Shown: positions 49,634 to 59,362 of the stretch, one piece after another
How the letters are laid out: each line of letters opens with the position of its first letter
Numbering within the stretch: position 1 is the stretch's first letter
Origin: Chitinophaga rupis
GTDB lineage: Bacteria; Bacteroidota; Bacteroidia; Chitinophagales; Chitinophagaceae
Length of the DNA: 64,000 bases
Assembly (NCBI RefSeq): GCF_900109685.1
Contig: NZ_FOBB01000007.1
Location: forward strand, 1 to 64,000
Reading direction: 5' to 3'
Position numbers and translations under genes: made by a program
Notes under the pieces: model-generated
What the model saw: only the letters and a program-made list of their open reading frames with translations
Database searches by the model: none
Told to the model about the DNA's origin: nothing

Positions 49634-50542
49634 TTACGGCGTCTTGCTATCCAGGATCACGGGCGTATTGCCTTTACCCATAATGATCACTTTTGCATTC
49701 TGGGATTTTGCTATTTCCAATTGAGCTTTTATACTTTCATATTGCAGCTGCCTATCTGTTAAACTCTCACTGATGATGCGCTGATAATCTGCTATACCCT
49801 GTGCCTCCACCCGTTTCCGCTCCGCCTCCTGTTTTTCTTTCTGCAAAACGAATTGCATTTTCTGTGCATCCTGTTCGGCATTGATCTTTTGTTCAATGGT
49901 TGCCCGTACGGATTGTGGGAGTGTAATATTTCTCACCAACAGATTCTCCAGCAAGAGTCCGCGCTTTTTAAAATCAGCTTCTATATTTTTGAATATGCGT
50001 TGCTGAAATTCATCGCGCTTGGTGGAATACAGTGCTACTGCATCATAATACACGGCATTGTCGCGTATCCTTGTCCTGGTAATCGGGCGAACGATCTTGT
50101 CCTCATAATCTGTACCTGTTTCCTGCAGCAACATTGGAGCATCGTTGGTGATCACCCGGTATAAAACAGAAAGATCAATGGTTACTTCCAATCCATCGGC
50201 TGTCAATACCTTGATGGCATCATCACCGCTTTTGGTCCCTTCATCGCGCACACCGCTCATGGTATAATTCTGGGTTTTGATATCGAGCTTTTCTACTTCC
50301 AGCAAAGGGTTAATAAAATGCAGTCCGCTACCCATCACATCCCTCTGCACCTTTCCGAACAGCTTTTTAACACCGATTTGTCCGGCATCGATCTGTTTGA
50401 TACAGGACATCAATATGCCGGTCAGCATTATCACGGCGCCTACTGCACGAACAGGAGTCTTCAAACGTCTTAATCTTTCATCGCTTCGGGTAATAGCTCC
50501 GGCGGCGATCAAAATAATAAAGCCTACTATCAGAAGGAACAT
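49634..50542 (-). CDS. SPFH/prohibitin-family membrane protein
   Basis: About 302 residues if it starts at the ATG at 50542 (MFLLIVGFIILIAAGAI), which places a membrane helix at the N-terminus as expected; the open frame reaches back to 50713 without similarity to the family. A second hydrophobic segment follows at about 33-50. The SPFH domain (60-220) contains QIGVKKLFGKV, GLHFINPL and the VLTADGLEVTIDLSVLYRV segment. A coiled-coil rich in Gln, Lys, Glu and Ala follows (about 220-270). These proteins oligomerise into rings that organise membrane microdomains or control proteases. Confidence 0.9.
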   Translation of the reverse strand: MFLLIVGFIILIAAGAITRSDERLRRLKTPVRAVGAVIMLTGILMSCIKQIDAGQIGVKKLFGKVQRDVMGSGLHFINPLLEVEKLDIKTQNYTMSGVRDEGTKSGDDAIKVLTADGLEVTIDLSVLYRVITNDAPMLLQETGTDYEDKIVRPITRTRIRDNAVYYDAVALYSTKRDEFQQRIFKNIEADFKKRGLLLENLLVRNITLPQSVRATIEQKINAEQDAQKMQFVLQKEKQEAERKRVEAQGIADYQRIISESLTDRQLQYESIKAQLEIAKSQNAKVIIMGKGNTPVILDSKTP

Positions 50543-50713
50543 ATGGAATGTTTTAGAAGGTATTAGAGATAATACGGGTATAAGGTAAATACTATAGCCC
50601 AAATGGTGTGCCGAATACCAGGCTGTTCCCGTTAAAGCCGCTGGAACCGCCACTGCAGGGAGGGCTGGGTCATGTAAACCGCAGCAGTTATTTTGGGCGC
50701 CGCAAGAAAACAT

Positions 50714-50744
50714 GCCATTTCTGTAGGGTTTTACCCAAAATGGC
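50714..50744 (-). terminator. Probable terminator of the YcaQ-type gene
   Basis: GCCATTT (50714-50720) pairs with AAATGGC (50738-50744) around an inner GGGT/ACCC pair, six bases after the stop codon of the minus-strand gene. T-rich bases follow on the minus strand. The stem has mismatches. Confidence 0.5.
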
Positions 50745-50749
50745 AGGGA

Positions 50750-51961
50750 TCAGCGCTCAATAAGTTTTGCCAGCCCATCTTTTATAGCTTTCAGATACTG
50801 CTTGTTATTTGATTTTGTAATGGTAATATCCCGGCACTGGTTGAATTTGGCAAATGTTTTAATAGCATCAATGATCTGAGTGATCATCGGGTTGCTTAAC
50901 TTCAGCGGTTCAAAGTGAAGATTGTGAATGATTAATGTCTTTTGTTTCCGGTCGGCCTTTGAATCCATTCTGGCTACAAAAGTATCACCCACCAATACAG
51001 GCAATGAAAAATACCCGTATTTCCGTTTTGCCTCGGGAACAAAGCATTCTATCTGGTAGTCGAAATCAAAAAAATCCCTTAAACGATGCCTGAAAACATT
51101 TAATACATCGAAGGGTGAAAGAATGAATGCCTCCCCGGACAGCTGGATCTTTTTGGTTTTATAAGCAGGTAACATATAGAGGGGCGCGCTTTTCAGGCCT
51201 TCGATCTCAACTTTACAAACTGCACCCTCATCCACCAGCTTTTCCAGCTCCTTTTTCACTAAATTATTTTTCACGCGACGTGCACGCCAGGCTAGTTCTT
51301 TTGCGTAGGCAATACCAAGAGCTTTCAAATCACGCAGAATAACATGCCTTGCAAATTCAACTGGTGTTGGCAGGGTGGTATCCACATCATCCGGAATTAA
51401 ATTTATGGGCAGATCATATACTTTCTGGAAGCCCTTTGTCCGGGTAGTCATTAGTCTTCCATCCAGGTACAGGCGTTCGAGTGCTACCTTGGAGGGCCGC
51501 CAATCCCACCAGCCTTCACTTGGCAGCGGACGGTCATTTTCAAAATCCTTTACCATCAGCGGGCCTTCGCGTGCAATCCTGTCCAGCACCTTGTTCATGA
51601 GATTGATCTCGGGCTGTGGCAATGGTGGCCTGTTATCTAAAAAGCTTTGCTTCACAGGCAATGAATAACGAAAATTATGCATGGGCATATACCCTGAGTC
51701 GGAGGTGAAGAATTCAAAGATCCTTCCATCCGCCTGCAGTTCATCAAGCCATTCCAGCTTATAGTCAGGCACCCGTGCTGCAATGCTGTGGTGATGCGCT
51801 CGCTCAACGGTATAATTTGTATCGAGCTGAATAAAACCTAGATGGTCAATGAGCTTGTAGACCGCCTCACGGCCCTTTCCAAACTGCGCCTGTTGAGAGA
51901 GTCCTGCCGCGTGGAGGATGATTTTTCTGGCTTGTGCTTTGGTCAGGATAACTGGTTTCAT
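50750..51961 (-). CDS. YcaQ/AlkX-type DNA glycosylase (winged-helix domain protein)
   Basis: A 403-residue cytoplasmic protein of the HTH_42 family. The N-terminus (LTKAQARKIILHAAGL) is followed by the motif LGFIQLDTNYTVERAHHH, in which Q45-L-D47 fits the Q-x-D catalytic motif of this glycosylase group. Further family signatures are FEFFTSDSGYMPMHNFRY, PLPSEGWWDWRPSKVALERL and the C-terminal LSPFDVLNVFRHRL and KRKYGYFSLPVLVGDTFVARMDSKADR. Homologues remove alkylated or cross-linked bases, including DNA interstrand crosslinks. Single gene. Confidence 0.9.
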   Translation of the reverse strand: MKPVILTKAQARKIILHAAGLSQQAQFGKGREAVYKLIDHLGFIQLDTNYTVERAHHHSIAARVPDYKLEWLDELQADGRIFEFFTSDSGYMPMHNFRYSLPVKQSFLDNRPPLPQPEINLMNKVLDRIAREGPLMVKDFENDRPLPSEGWWDWRPSKVALERLYLDGRLMTTRTKGFQKVYDLPINLIPDDVDTTLPTPVEFARHVILRDLKALGIAYAKELAWRARRVKNNLVKKELEKLVDEGAVCKVEIEGLKSAPLYMLPAYKTKKIQLSGEAFILSPFDVLNVFRHRLRDFFDFDYQIECFVPEAKRKYGYFSLPVLVGDTFVARMDSKADRKQKTLIIHNLHFEPLKLSNPMITQIIDAIKTFAKFNQCRDITITKSNNKQYLKAIKDGLAKLIER

Positions 51962-52114
51962 ACGTATAGTAAAGTAAAGAAATATTCAGGAATTTTTTTT
52001 TAGGCAGGCTTGAAAAGGCTTTTCACTATAGGAACCATTGCGCCAGCAGGCCACAATCTGAAGGCATTGCCATCAGTCCGGATATATGTGCGTTGAAAAT
52101 AGGGCGCTCCATTA

Positions 52115-52150
52115 AATAAGTAAGCCGCCCCCAAAGGAGACGGCTTAACT
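52115..52150 (-). terminator. Terminator downstream of susD
   Basis: TAAGCCG (52121-52127) pairs with CGGCTTA (52141-52147) with a 13-base loop, 25 bases after the SusD stop on the minus strand. The T run is modest. Confidence 0.55.
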
Positions 52151-52174
52151 TCTATTTTCCCACCGGTCTAATGC

Positions 52175-53797
52175 TTAATACCCGTCGTTCTGTTTTAGAT
52201 TTCCATTCTTATTCTTCTCTGATTGGGGGATGGGGAACAGTTCCCTATAGCTCCCGTTAGGTGAATGAGATAACCATGATTTTTTTGCAAAAACTTTAAA
52301 GCGGATCATATCCTGCCGGCGATGGCATTCTTCAAAGAACTCCCATCCCAGCTCATCCAGCAAGCGGCCAAACTGTATGTCTGCACCGCCTTCATTGGTG
52401 GTGGCATGTACATCGCGCAGTCCATAATCATAGCTGCTTCCTTTTTGCAGGTCTGCCGCGGTTACTATCGCTTTTGCAGGGTTATCGCGGAAAGCCCTTT
52501 CCCGCACCATTGTAACTGCTACCGCCGCTTCCCCGGCATTACCTGTACGTAACAGGCATTCAGCTTTCATCAAAATAACATCCGCATACCTGATCAGGGG
52601 AAAATCGTTGCTCAAACGGTTGGAGGCGCCTTTCTTTATTTCAAACTTTCCCAGCCGGTAACCATGTATCGCCTCACTGGTATCAATGGCCGGCACTACA
52701 TTGATCAGGTTCAGCGGCTGCCCGGTGAACCTTCCGTTCTGTACTATCAGCACGGCGCCGGCGGATGAATACTGCTGCCCCTTGATCCAGTTATCCGTAA
52801 GCCGGCTGTCCTGCGGGTCAAAAGTATTAATGAACTGCGGCACCGCGCAAATACCGCCCCAGGGCGAGAATTGCAGGTTAAAGGTGGCCTGGCATTCCTG
52901 TGGCAGCGTTTGCATATGATGATCAAACGCATTCCAGTCCGTTACATATTTGTCATCGAACGGCAGGGGGAAAATGATCTCTTTTGAATCTTCGTTATTG
53001 GTGATGAACACATTTTTCTGGTTCATTTCCAGGCTATACAACTTGGAATCTATTACTGCGTTGCACTGCTCCAGGCACTTTGCCCATTGCGCGGTGCCTG
53101 AGTAAACTTCTGCATTCAGGTACACTTTGGCCAGTAAGGCGCGTGCAGCCCATTGGTTAAACCGCCCGTAGGTTGACTGGTCGCTTTTTGTGCTGAGCAA
53201 TGAAAGATTATCCGTGATCTCTTTCACAATAAAATCATATACCTCTTTGCGCGTGCTCTGTTTCGGCAGAAAGCCGTCAGGCACTGTAAAATCAGTAACA
53301 ACGGGCACATTCCCGAACATATCGCAAAGCACCCAGTAGTAAGAGGCTCTTAATACTCTCAGCTCGGCCAGCACATTTTCTTTGCCATCTGCTACCGGGA
53401 TCACACCGGATGATATTTGTTCAATTACCCGGTTGCAATTATTAATGCCTTCATAGGTCCTGGTCCAGCAGTTAACCGGGATGGCGTCCTCTGAGGTCCA
53501 CTTGTGATAATGGAACCTGCGGTATCCTCCATCGTCCACCCAGCCCCAGGGTCTTTTGGGTATCAGCAATTCATCACCTGAAAGCTCCTGTGCCCAGAAA
53601 TAGCTTTGCCACAGGTTGAACAGTTTGCGCCAGGGTATGTATGCTGCGGCAATCAGCGGTTCAAGGTCCTTTTCGGTAGGCTTGAACTGGTCTACTATTA
53701 CCTGGTTATAATTTTTGTCTTTCAGCTTGGTGCAGGAAAAAGCCGGCAGCAGGCATAGAAAAGCAATGGCTATGATTGAATGATCTCTTTTGTTCAT
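52175..53797 (-). CDS. SusD/RagB-family nutrient-binding outer-membrane lipoprotein
   Basis: A 540-residue protein with a lipoprotein signal (IAFLCLLPAFSC, lipidated Cys at 22). The N-terminal TPR-like region carries YEGINNCNRVIEQI and LRASYYWVLCDMFGNVPVVTDF, diagnostic of SusD. The C-terminal part ends with the typical FEECHRRQDMIRFKVF and LFPIPQSEKNKNG sequence. SusD sits as a lid on the SusC barrel and captures glycans or other nutrients. It starts three bases after the susC stop, so the two are translated from the same transcript. Substrate cannot be told; no glycosidase is nearby. Confidence 0.95.
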   Translation of the reverse strand: MNKRDHSIIAIAFLCLLPAFSCTKLKDKNYNQVIVDQFKPTEKDLEPLIAAAYIPWRKLFNLWQSYFWAQELSGDELLIPKRPWGWVDDGGYRRFHYHKWTSEDAIPVNCWTRTYEGINNCNRVIEQISSGVIPVADGKENVLAELRVLRASYYWVLCDMFGNVPVVTDFTVPDGFLPKQSTRKEVYDFIVKEITDNLSLLSTKSDQSTYGRFNQWAARALLAKVYLNAEVYSGTAQWAKCLEQCNAVIDSKLYSLEMNQKNVFITNNEDSKEIIFPLPFDDKYVTDWNAFDHHMQTLPQECQATFNLQFSPWGGICAVPQFINTFDPQDSRLTDNWIKGQQYSSAGAVLIVQNGRFTGQPLNLINVVPAIDTSEAIHGYRLGKFEIKKGASNRLSNDFPLIRYADVILMKAECLLRTGNAGEAAVAVTMVRERAFRDNPAKAIVTAADLQKGSSYDYGLRDVHATTNEGGADIQFGRLLDELGWEFFEECHRRQDMIRFKVFAKKSWLSHSPNGSYRELFPIPQSEKNKNGNLKQNDGY

Positions 53798-53800
53798 CGG

Positions 53801-56800
53801 TTAAAAGTTTACGTTAACACCAACAGTAAATGCACGCGTGGTCGGATATTTCTCACGGCCGTCATTGCCCGGCGCCAGGCCTGTCCAGGTCACTTCAGGG
53901 TCTATGCCCTTATATCCTGTGATCATGAAAGTATTGCGTGAGGATACATATACTCTTATGGAGTGTATGTATTTGATGCCTGTTGTGGGAAAATTATATC
54001 CCAGCGCAATATTGTCAACCTTCCAGAAATCGCCGTTCTCTACATAATAGCTGTTGAATTCCAGCGGCAGGTTGCTGTTCAGCACCGCTTTACCGTAGAT
54101 CTTGTCATATGCAGATTTCAGGCGGTTATATTGCTGGTAGCCGGTGTTCTCATAATACATGCGCTGTGAGTTGATGATCTGGAATTTGAATGATCCGCGC
54201 ATGGTGATATTCAGGTCAAAGTGCTTATACCTGAACGTGTTGTTCCAGGCTGCATGGAACCTTGGAACGCCGTTGCCAATAACCTTCTTATCCTCAAACC
54301 CGCGGTTGAACTGGTCATAGGGAACCGGTTTGCCGTCCTTGCCTTCATAGATCCATTTACCGTCTTCAGAAATATCAACCACCTTGTAACCATGGAAATT
54401 GCCGATCTCCTTGCCGATCTCCACCAGGTGCGTATGCGTTTGTATAGGTACGCCTGCAGCGCCTTCCGTAAAGTAGTTCACGCTGAGCTTATACAGGTCG
54501 TTGGAAAGCTTTACCAGCTTGTTGCTGTTGGTATTATAGTTAATGGTGGTGCTCCACTCAAAATCCTTTTTCTGCACGGGTATGAAATTCAGCTGTACTT
54601 CCACGCCCTTGTTCTGCATTACGCCTACATTGGCGGTAGTGGAGGGATACTGGTTGGGAGGGCTGGGCACCTGGTATTCCCACAGCAGTCCGTCAATATT
54701 GCGTACATAATAGTCTACGGAGCCGCTGATCCTTCCTTTCAGCATAGAGAAATCCAGACCTATGTTGGTTTCTTTTTTCTCTTCCCACTTCAGGTTCGGA
54801 TTAGGATTTTGTGCCGGGGTCAGGGATCTTACCCAGTTACCATTCAGCAGGTAATAATCGCCATAGGAAAGCGTAGCTGCGCCCAGGAAGAGTGCTGAAG
54901 GCGCTGTTCCCGTTACGCCGTAACCGGCCCTTAATTTCAGATCATCGAAGAACTCCAGCCCTTGCATAAAAGGTTCCCTGTTGATGCGCCATCCTACAGA
55001 GATCGCGGGAAAGTTACCCCAGGGTTTCTTTGCGCCATAGAGCTGGCTGGCTGCTTCGCGCCGCAGGCTGCCCAGCAGCAGGTAGCGGTCTTTATAGCTG
55101 TAGGTAACCCGGCCAAAAAAGCCTATCAGGTTGGTTTCAGTCCGGGAGCTGTATTCCGGCGCCAGCCCTTCTTTTATTGCATTGCCGCTGCCAATGTTAT
55201 TGTAGCTGAAAATGTCTGTTGGAAAATCCCAGTTCTGCATCCAGTTCTCACTGAAATCACTTTCCTGGTAGCTGTAACCACCCAGTATGGTGAACCTGTG
55301 CTCGAGCAAGGTTTTGCTGTATTCTGCCGTTAGCTCCATCAGCCTGTCAACACCTTCTTCTGCGCCTGTGGATGCATAGCCGTTACGGCCATCGCGCAGG
55401 GTGGAAATATGCCGTTTGGTTTCAGCGTATCCTCTTGACTGGTTGTATTTGGAATAGGAGAACAGGGCATTCAGCCGCAGGCCTGCTACCGGCGTAAAGG
55501 TGATGTTGCCATTATAGCGGGTGCGCTGTTCCGTGTTCCGTCCATCGCTTTCATACAGGCGTGCCAGTGGGTTCTCATATTCAAACAGCGATGATTTTTC
55601 AAACCAGTTGCCGGCACTGTCACGAATGGGCTGTGTAGGGTTCTGCCACATGGCCTGCCGCCAGGTAAAGCCGTTGAAGCTGGAGCCGTCGCCGGTGGTG
55701 GTATATTTCTCCTGGGAGCTGATAAGGCCGAAATTGAACTTCAGCTTATCGTCCAGCATGCTGTGATTAATGTCTATGCGGCCTCTGAATACCTGGTCGT
55801 CTGATTTCTGGAAAATGCCCTGCATAGCACGGTAGTTCACATTCAGCAGGTAATTGGTTTGGGAGTTGCCGCCCCGGTATGTAAGGTTGTGTACATGGGA
55901 AACGGGCGTACGGGAAATAGCTTTTATCCAGTCGGTGGATCCGCCATAATCCCAGTTGGCATCCCGGGTGCCTGCAGCAATTTGCCTGTGATAGTCGTCT
56001 GCGGTGAGCATTTCCGGTTTGCGGGCAATTGTTTCTGTGCTTATAAAGCTGCTGTATTCCACCGTATTGATGTTGTTGCCGCTGGCCCTGCGCGTGGTGA
56101 TGAGGATCACGCCGTTAGTGCCCCTGATGCCGTAGATAGCGGCTGCGGAGCCGTCCTTCAGCACATCAATGGACTGTATATCTTCAGGCGCCACGGTTTT
56201 CATATCCCCGGGTACTCCGTCTATCAGCACCAATGGATTGGCATTAGCGCCCAGCAGGGTGGTATTGCCCCTGAGCAGGATCTGTGTGCTGCTGGTGGGA
56301 TCTCCGCTGGGAGCCGATATGGACAGCCCTGCCACCTTGCCCTGCAGCAGCTGGCCGGCGTCCACCACGGAGCCTTTCACAAAGTTTTCCGATTTCACGG
56401 TGGCAACGGCGCTGGTGATATCGGCCTTCCGCTGTGTACCATAACCGATCACCACTACCTCCTGCAATGCCTTATTGGATGCCTCCAATACAATATTAAG
56501 CCGGGTATTGCTGCTTGCAGGAATTTCTTTTGTTTCAAATCCTACCAGCCTTACTACCAATACGGCGTTATTATTAGTAACAGTCAGTGAAAAATTTCCG
56601 TCCTCCCCGGAAATGGTGCCGTTATTAGTGCCTTTTTCCTGTATGCTTACGCCAATCAGGGGGTGGCCATCTTTGTCTACTATCTTCCCTGCAACGGTTG
56701 TTGCAATTACAGCGCTGTCTGTTGGCTGATCTGCGCCCAGGATCACTACCAGCTTATCGCTTACTTCGTTATAGGTAAGGGATGTATTACCCAGTATGAT

Positions 56801-57094
56801 GCTTAATACTTCCCGCAGAGAGGCATTCCGTACATTCACAGATACCTTTTTATCTTCCGGGAGCAGGCGGTTCTTATACACAAAGCGGTAAAAGCCCTGT
56901 TCTTCAATGGCTTTCAGCGCGCTTTTCATTGAAACGTGATCCAGGTTCAGGTTGATGTTTTTCTGGCCGTAGGTGGTGCCAAATGCCGGGATCATAAATC
57001 CCAGGAGCAGTATGATGGTAAGCTTCGTCATCAATACGTATTTAATAGTCAGGCTGCCCGTCTTCCACGACAGGCGCTCTGGGATATTTTTCAT
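53801..57094 (-). CDS. SusC/RagA TonB-dependent outer-membrane transporter with STN domain
   Basis: A 1097-residue protein. A long Bacteroidota-type leader (hydrophobic core TKLTIILLLGFMIPAFG) is followed by an STN signalling domain (about 50-115), a carboxypeptidase-regulatory-like domain (IVDKDGHPLIGVSIQEKGTNNG), the plug (VVVIGYGTQRKADITSAVATV, then IDVLKDGSAAAIYGIRGTNGVILITT) and a 22-strand barrel ending VGVNVNF. The STN domain marks transporters that signal to a FecR anti-sigma factor; fecR and the sigma gene lie just upstream on the same strand. TonB-dependent uptake of a nutrient captured by the SusD partner. Confidence 0.96.
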   Translation of the reverse strand: MKNIPERLSWKTGSLTIKYVLMTKLTIILLLGFMIPAFGTTYGQKNINLNLDHVSMKSALKAIEEQGFYRFVYKNRLLPEDKKVSVNVRNASLREVLSIILGNTSLTYNEVSDKLVVILGADQPTDSAVIATTVAGKIVDKDGHPLIGVSIQEKGTNNGTISGEDGNFSLTVTNNNAVLVVRLVGFETKEIPASSNTRLNIVLEASNKALQEVVVIGYGTQRKADITSAVATVKSENFVKGSVVDAGQLLQGKVAGLSISAPSGDPTSSTQILLRGNTTLLGANANPLVLIDGVPGDMKTVAPEDIQSIDVLKDGSAAAIYGIRGTNGVILITTRRASGNNINTVEYSSFISTETIARKPEMLTADDYHRQIAAGTRDANWDYGGSTDWIKAISRTPVSHVHNLTYRGGNSQTNYLLNVNYRAMQGIFQKSDDQVFRGRIDINHSMLDDKLKFNFGLISSQEKYTTTGDGSSFNGFTWRQAMWQNPTQPIRDSAGNWFEKSSLFEYENPLARLYESDGRNTEQRTRYNGNITFTPVAGLRLNALFSYSKYNQSRGYAETKRHISTLRDGRNGYASTGAEEGVDRLMELTAEYSKTLLEHRFTILGGYSYQESDFSENWMQNWDFPTDIFSYNNIGSGNAIKEGLAPEYSSRTETNLIGFFGRVTYSYKDRYLLLGSLRREAASQLYGAKKPWGNFPAISVGWRINREPFMQGLEFFDDLKLRAGYGVTGTAPSALFLGAATLSYGDYYLLNGNWVRSLTPAQNPNPNLKWEEKKETNIGLDFSMLKGRISGSVDYYVRNIDGLLWEYQVPSPPNQYPSTTANVGVMQNKGVEVQLNFIPVQKKDFEWSTTINYNTNSNKLVKLSNDLYKLSVNYFTEGAAGVPIQTHTHLVEIGKEIGNFHGYKVVDISEDGKWIYEGKDGKPVPYDQFNRGFEDKKVIGNGVPRFHAAWNNTFRYKHFDLNITMRGSFKFQIINSQRMYYENTGYQQYNRLKSAYDKIYGKAVLNSNLPLEFNSYYVENGDFWKVDNIALGYNFPTTGIKYIHSIRVYVSSRNTFMITGYKGIDPEVTWTGLAPGNDGREKYPTTRAFTVGVNVNF

Positions 57095-57301
57095 ACTTTA
57101 GCAATGTTTAGGTTTAAGATGAAATGGCTCACCGCCAGTGAGCTTTATCTGTCTTTTACGTAGCTGGGAGAATGTGTCAGCATTCTCCCATTTTTATGAC
57201 AAATATGGAGAAGGTCAGGTTGGAACTGCTTTCATGTGGTATCAGTTTTTGGTGAAAAAATGGAATTTATATATCTCTAACAAGCCTGGTATGGGACCTT
57301 T

Positions 57302-58366
57302 CTACAACCCTATTGTGACTACTTTTTTACGAATAGAATAATGAAAATTGCCTGTTAGCTGTAAGGCATATAGTACTTCTGAAATATCTTCATTCTCAAA
57401 AATGCCGCTGTATTGCACATCTTCCAGCTGCTTATCCTGTATGATCACCTTTACATCGTACCAGCGCTCCAGCTTCAGGGCGATCTGCTGCAGGGTTTCG
57501 CTGTCAAACACCAGCTTGTTCTTCATCCATAGCGCTTCCGCCGGCGGGTTTTGCTGTTTCTTATCCAGGTAATGCACCTGCGTAAGCAGCAGCATGGGCT
57601 CCGGCTTTGTAAGAGTAGCCGTATCGTTCCTTACTACCAGCTTCTCATCCGGCCGGAGGATGATCTTTTTCTCCGGGTTCCTTTGCAGTACGATCTCCAC
57701 CGCTCCACTGATCAATGCTGTTTCCGTGATCTTTTCATCGGCGTAAGCACGCACATTCAAAGTTGTTCCCAGTACTTTTACATCCACCATATCCGTATGG
57801 ATAATGAATGGAATGCCATTGCGTTTGGTCACTTCAAAAAAGGCCTCTCCTTCCAGTGTCACTTTCCGGGTGTCGCCGTTGAAATCATTGCCATAGGTGA
57901 CTTTGCTGCTGGCGTTGAGCCATACTTCCGTGCCGTCCGGCAACGTTAACTTTGACCGGGAGCCTTTCTTTGTCCATATCTCGTTCTGTGCAGCGGCTAC
58001 CGGCATTTTCTCCTTCCTGGCGGGAAGCAATACAATGATGATCCCCAGTGCCAGGCAGGCGGCAATGGCTGCCGGCAGGATGGCCCGCAGGGAGAACGTG
58101 CGTTGTGTGGTACGGGCCTCCGTATCATATTTCAGCGTTCCATCTGACAGGTGATTGCTTAGCCGCTGCAGATGCCTGTTAAAGCTGTTTGCGGTATCCG
58201 GCTGCTCTCTTTCCTGCCTGCTACTCCATATGCCTTCCAGCATGCCTGCCTGCAATGCAAGGTCAGGACGCTGTTTCAGCGCTTCTTCCAGTTCTGCTTC
58301 CTGATCGGGGGTGGCTTCTCCTGATAATTTTAAAACAATGAGTTCCCAGATTTTTTCGTCCTTCAT
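57302..58366 (-). CDS. FecR-type anti-sigma factor
   Basis: A 354-residue protein. The cytoplasmic N-terminus (LSGEATPDQEAELEEAL) is followed by a membrane helix (about 93-111). The periplasmic FecR domain (about 125-225) has KLTLPDGTEVWLNASSKVTYG, VTLEGEAFFEVTKRNGIPF and VKVLGTTLNVRAY; the C-terminal DUF4974 part (270-354) has VFDSETLQQIALKLERWYDVKV. It senses loading of the STN-containing SusC at the outer membrane and controls the sigma factor. It lies between susC (207 bases downstream) and the sigma gene (about 90 bases upstream). Confidence 0.95.
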   Translation of the reverse strand: MKDEKIWELIVLKLSGEATPDQEAELEEALKQRPDLALQAGMLEGIWSSRQEREQPDTANSFNRHLQRLSNHLSDGTLKYDTEARTTQRTFSLRAILPAAIAACLALGIIIVLLPARKEKMPVAAAQNEIWTKKGSRSKLTLPDGTEVWLNASSKVTYGNDFNGDTRKVTLEGEAFFEVTKRNGIPFIIHTDMVDVKVLGTTLNVRAYADEKITETALISGAVEIVLQRNPEKKIILRPDEKLVVRNDTATLTKPEPMLLLTQVHYLDKKQQNPPAEALWMKNKLVFDSETLQQIALKLERWYDVKVIIQDKQLEDVQYSGIFENEDISEVLYALQLTGNFHYSIRKKVVTIGL

Positions 58367-58455
58367 TATTATGGAACATGTGTCAATAGGACAATAAAAA
58401 AAGAGGGAGGTACCAAAGGGAAAAGAAATTTTTTTTTGAAGTGGGAGAGGGGTGG

Positions 58456-59040
58456 TTATTGCCCATATCGCTGTTTGGCTGCAACAGGTTCCAAATGTGG
58501 GCGGATGGCCTGGGCTATTTTACGCACCGCTATCACCAGCTGGTTGCGTATGGTGGTTTTTGAGAGGTTCAGAATATCGGCTACTTCCTTGTGTTTCAGG
58601 CCATCTTCCCTTACCATGCGGAAGATCAGCCTGCACTGGGCAGGCAGCTCAGCGATAGCCTTATTGATCTTTCCGGACATTTCAGTGGAAATATATAGCT
58701 CCTCCGGGTTAATGGGGGTGCTTACATCCAGCTGGATCTCGTCCAGGCTAACGTGCGGGTATTTGTATTCTTTAATAATATAGTTCAGGGAGTAGTTACG
58801 GGCAATTACATAGAGGAACACCTGTAAATTCCTGATGGACGGGAGTTCATCCCGGATCTTCCACAATTTGATAAAAACGTCTGAAACTATTTCCTCGGCT
58901 GCTTCTTTAGACTTTACAAATGAAAAAACAAACCAGAAAAGCCGCTCGTTAAGGAGCTCATACAATTGCCTGTATGCATTCATGTCCTCATATAGAGCTA
59001 TTTTCTGCTGCAGATCAGCTATAGTACTTTTTTCACTCAT
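58456..59040 (-). CDS. ECF sigma-70 factor (SusCD cassette, minus strand)
   Basis: About 194 residues from the ATG at 59040 (MSEKSTIADLQQK); an ATG at 59091 would add 17 residues and cannot be excluded. Region 2 includes AAEEIVSDVFIKLWKIRDELPSIRNLQVFLYVIARNY-type sequence; region 4 includes LPAQCRLIFRMVREDGLKHKEVADILNLSKTTIRNQL. Typical of Bacteroidota ECF sigma factors controlled by FecR. It probably transcribes the susC-susD genes behind fecR once the signal arrives. Transcribed divergently from a second sigma gene at 59363. Confidence 0.94.
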   Translation of the reverse strand: MSEKSTIADLQQKIALYEDMNAYRQLYELLNERLFWFVFSFVKSKEAAEEIVSDVFIKLWKIRDELPSIRNLQVFLYVIARNYSLNYIIKEYKYPHVSLDEIQLDVSTPINPEELYISTEMSGKINKAIAELPAQCRLIFRMVREDGLKHKEVADILNLSKTTIRNQLVIAVRKIAQAIRPHLEPVAAKQRYGQ

Positions 59041-59362
59041 AACGGGCGTTCTTTCGTAACGGGAATCTTCGAGTAGAACAGTGGATGGCATTATCTTATA
59101 CTAAATATACAGTAAATAATTATAATTGTATGCATGACACTAATAATTTGCTGTAAAGCGGCATTTAAACATGGCTGTTTCTATTAATGTTTAATGAGCG
59201 TCCCATTTTACCTTAATTCCCGGATCAGCCTTTCTCCCTGCCGGATAAATGTTATTCCAATTATTACCAGCTTTTTATGCCGGGAAATAGCGGCTTTCTT
59301 TTAATTCCATACACTTTCCCTTATTTTTATTCAATTATTTAACCGGAAAGCAGACCCGCAGA

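Noticed and set aside
55859-56590. 243-codon plus-strand frame opposite susC
   Set aside because: Antisense shadow of a well-supported SusC gene.
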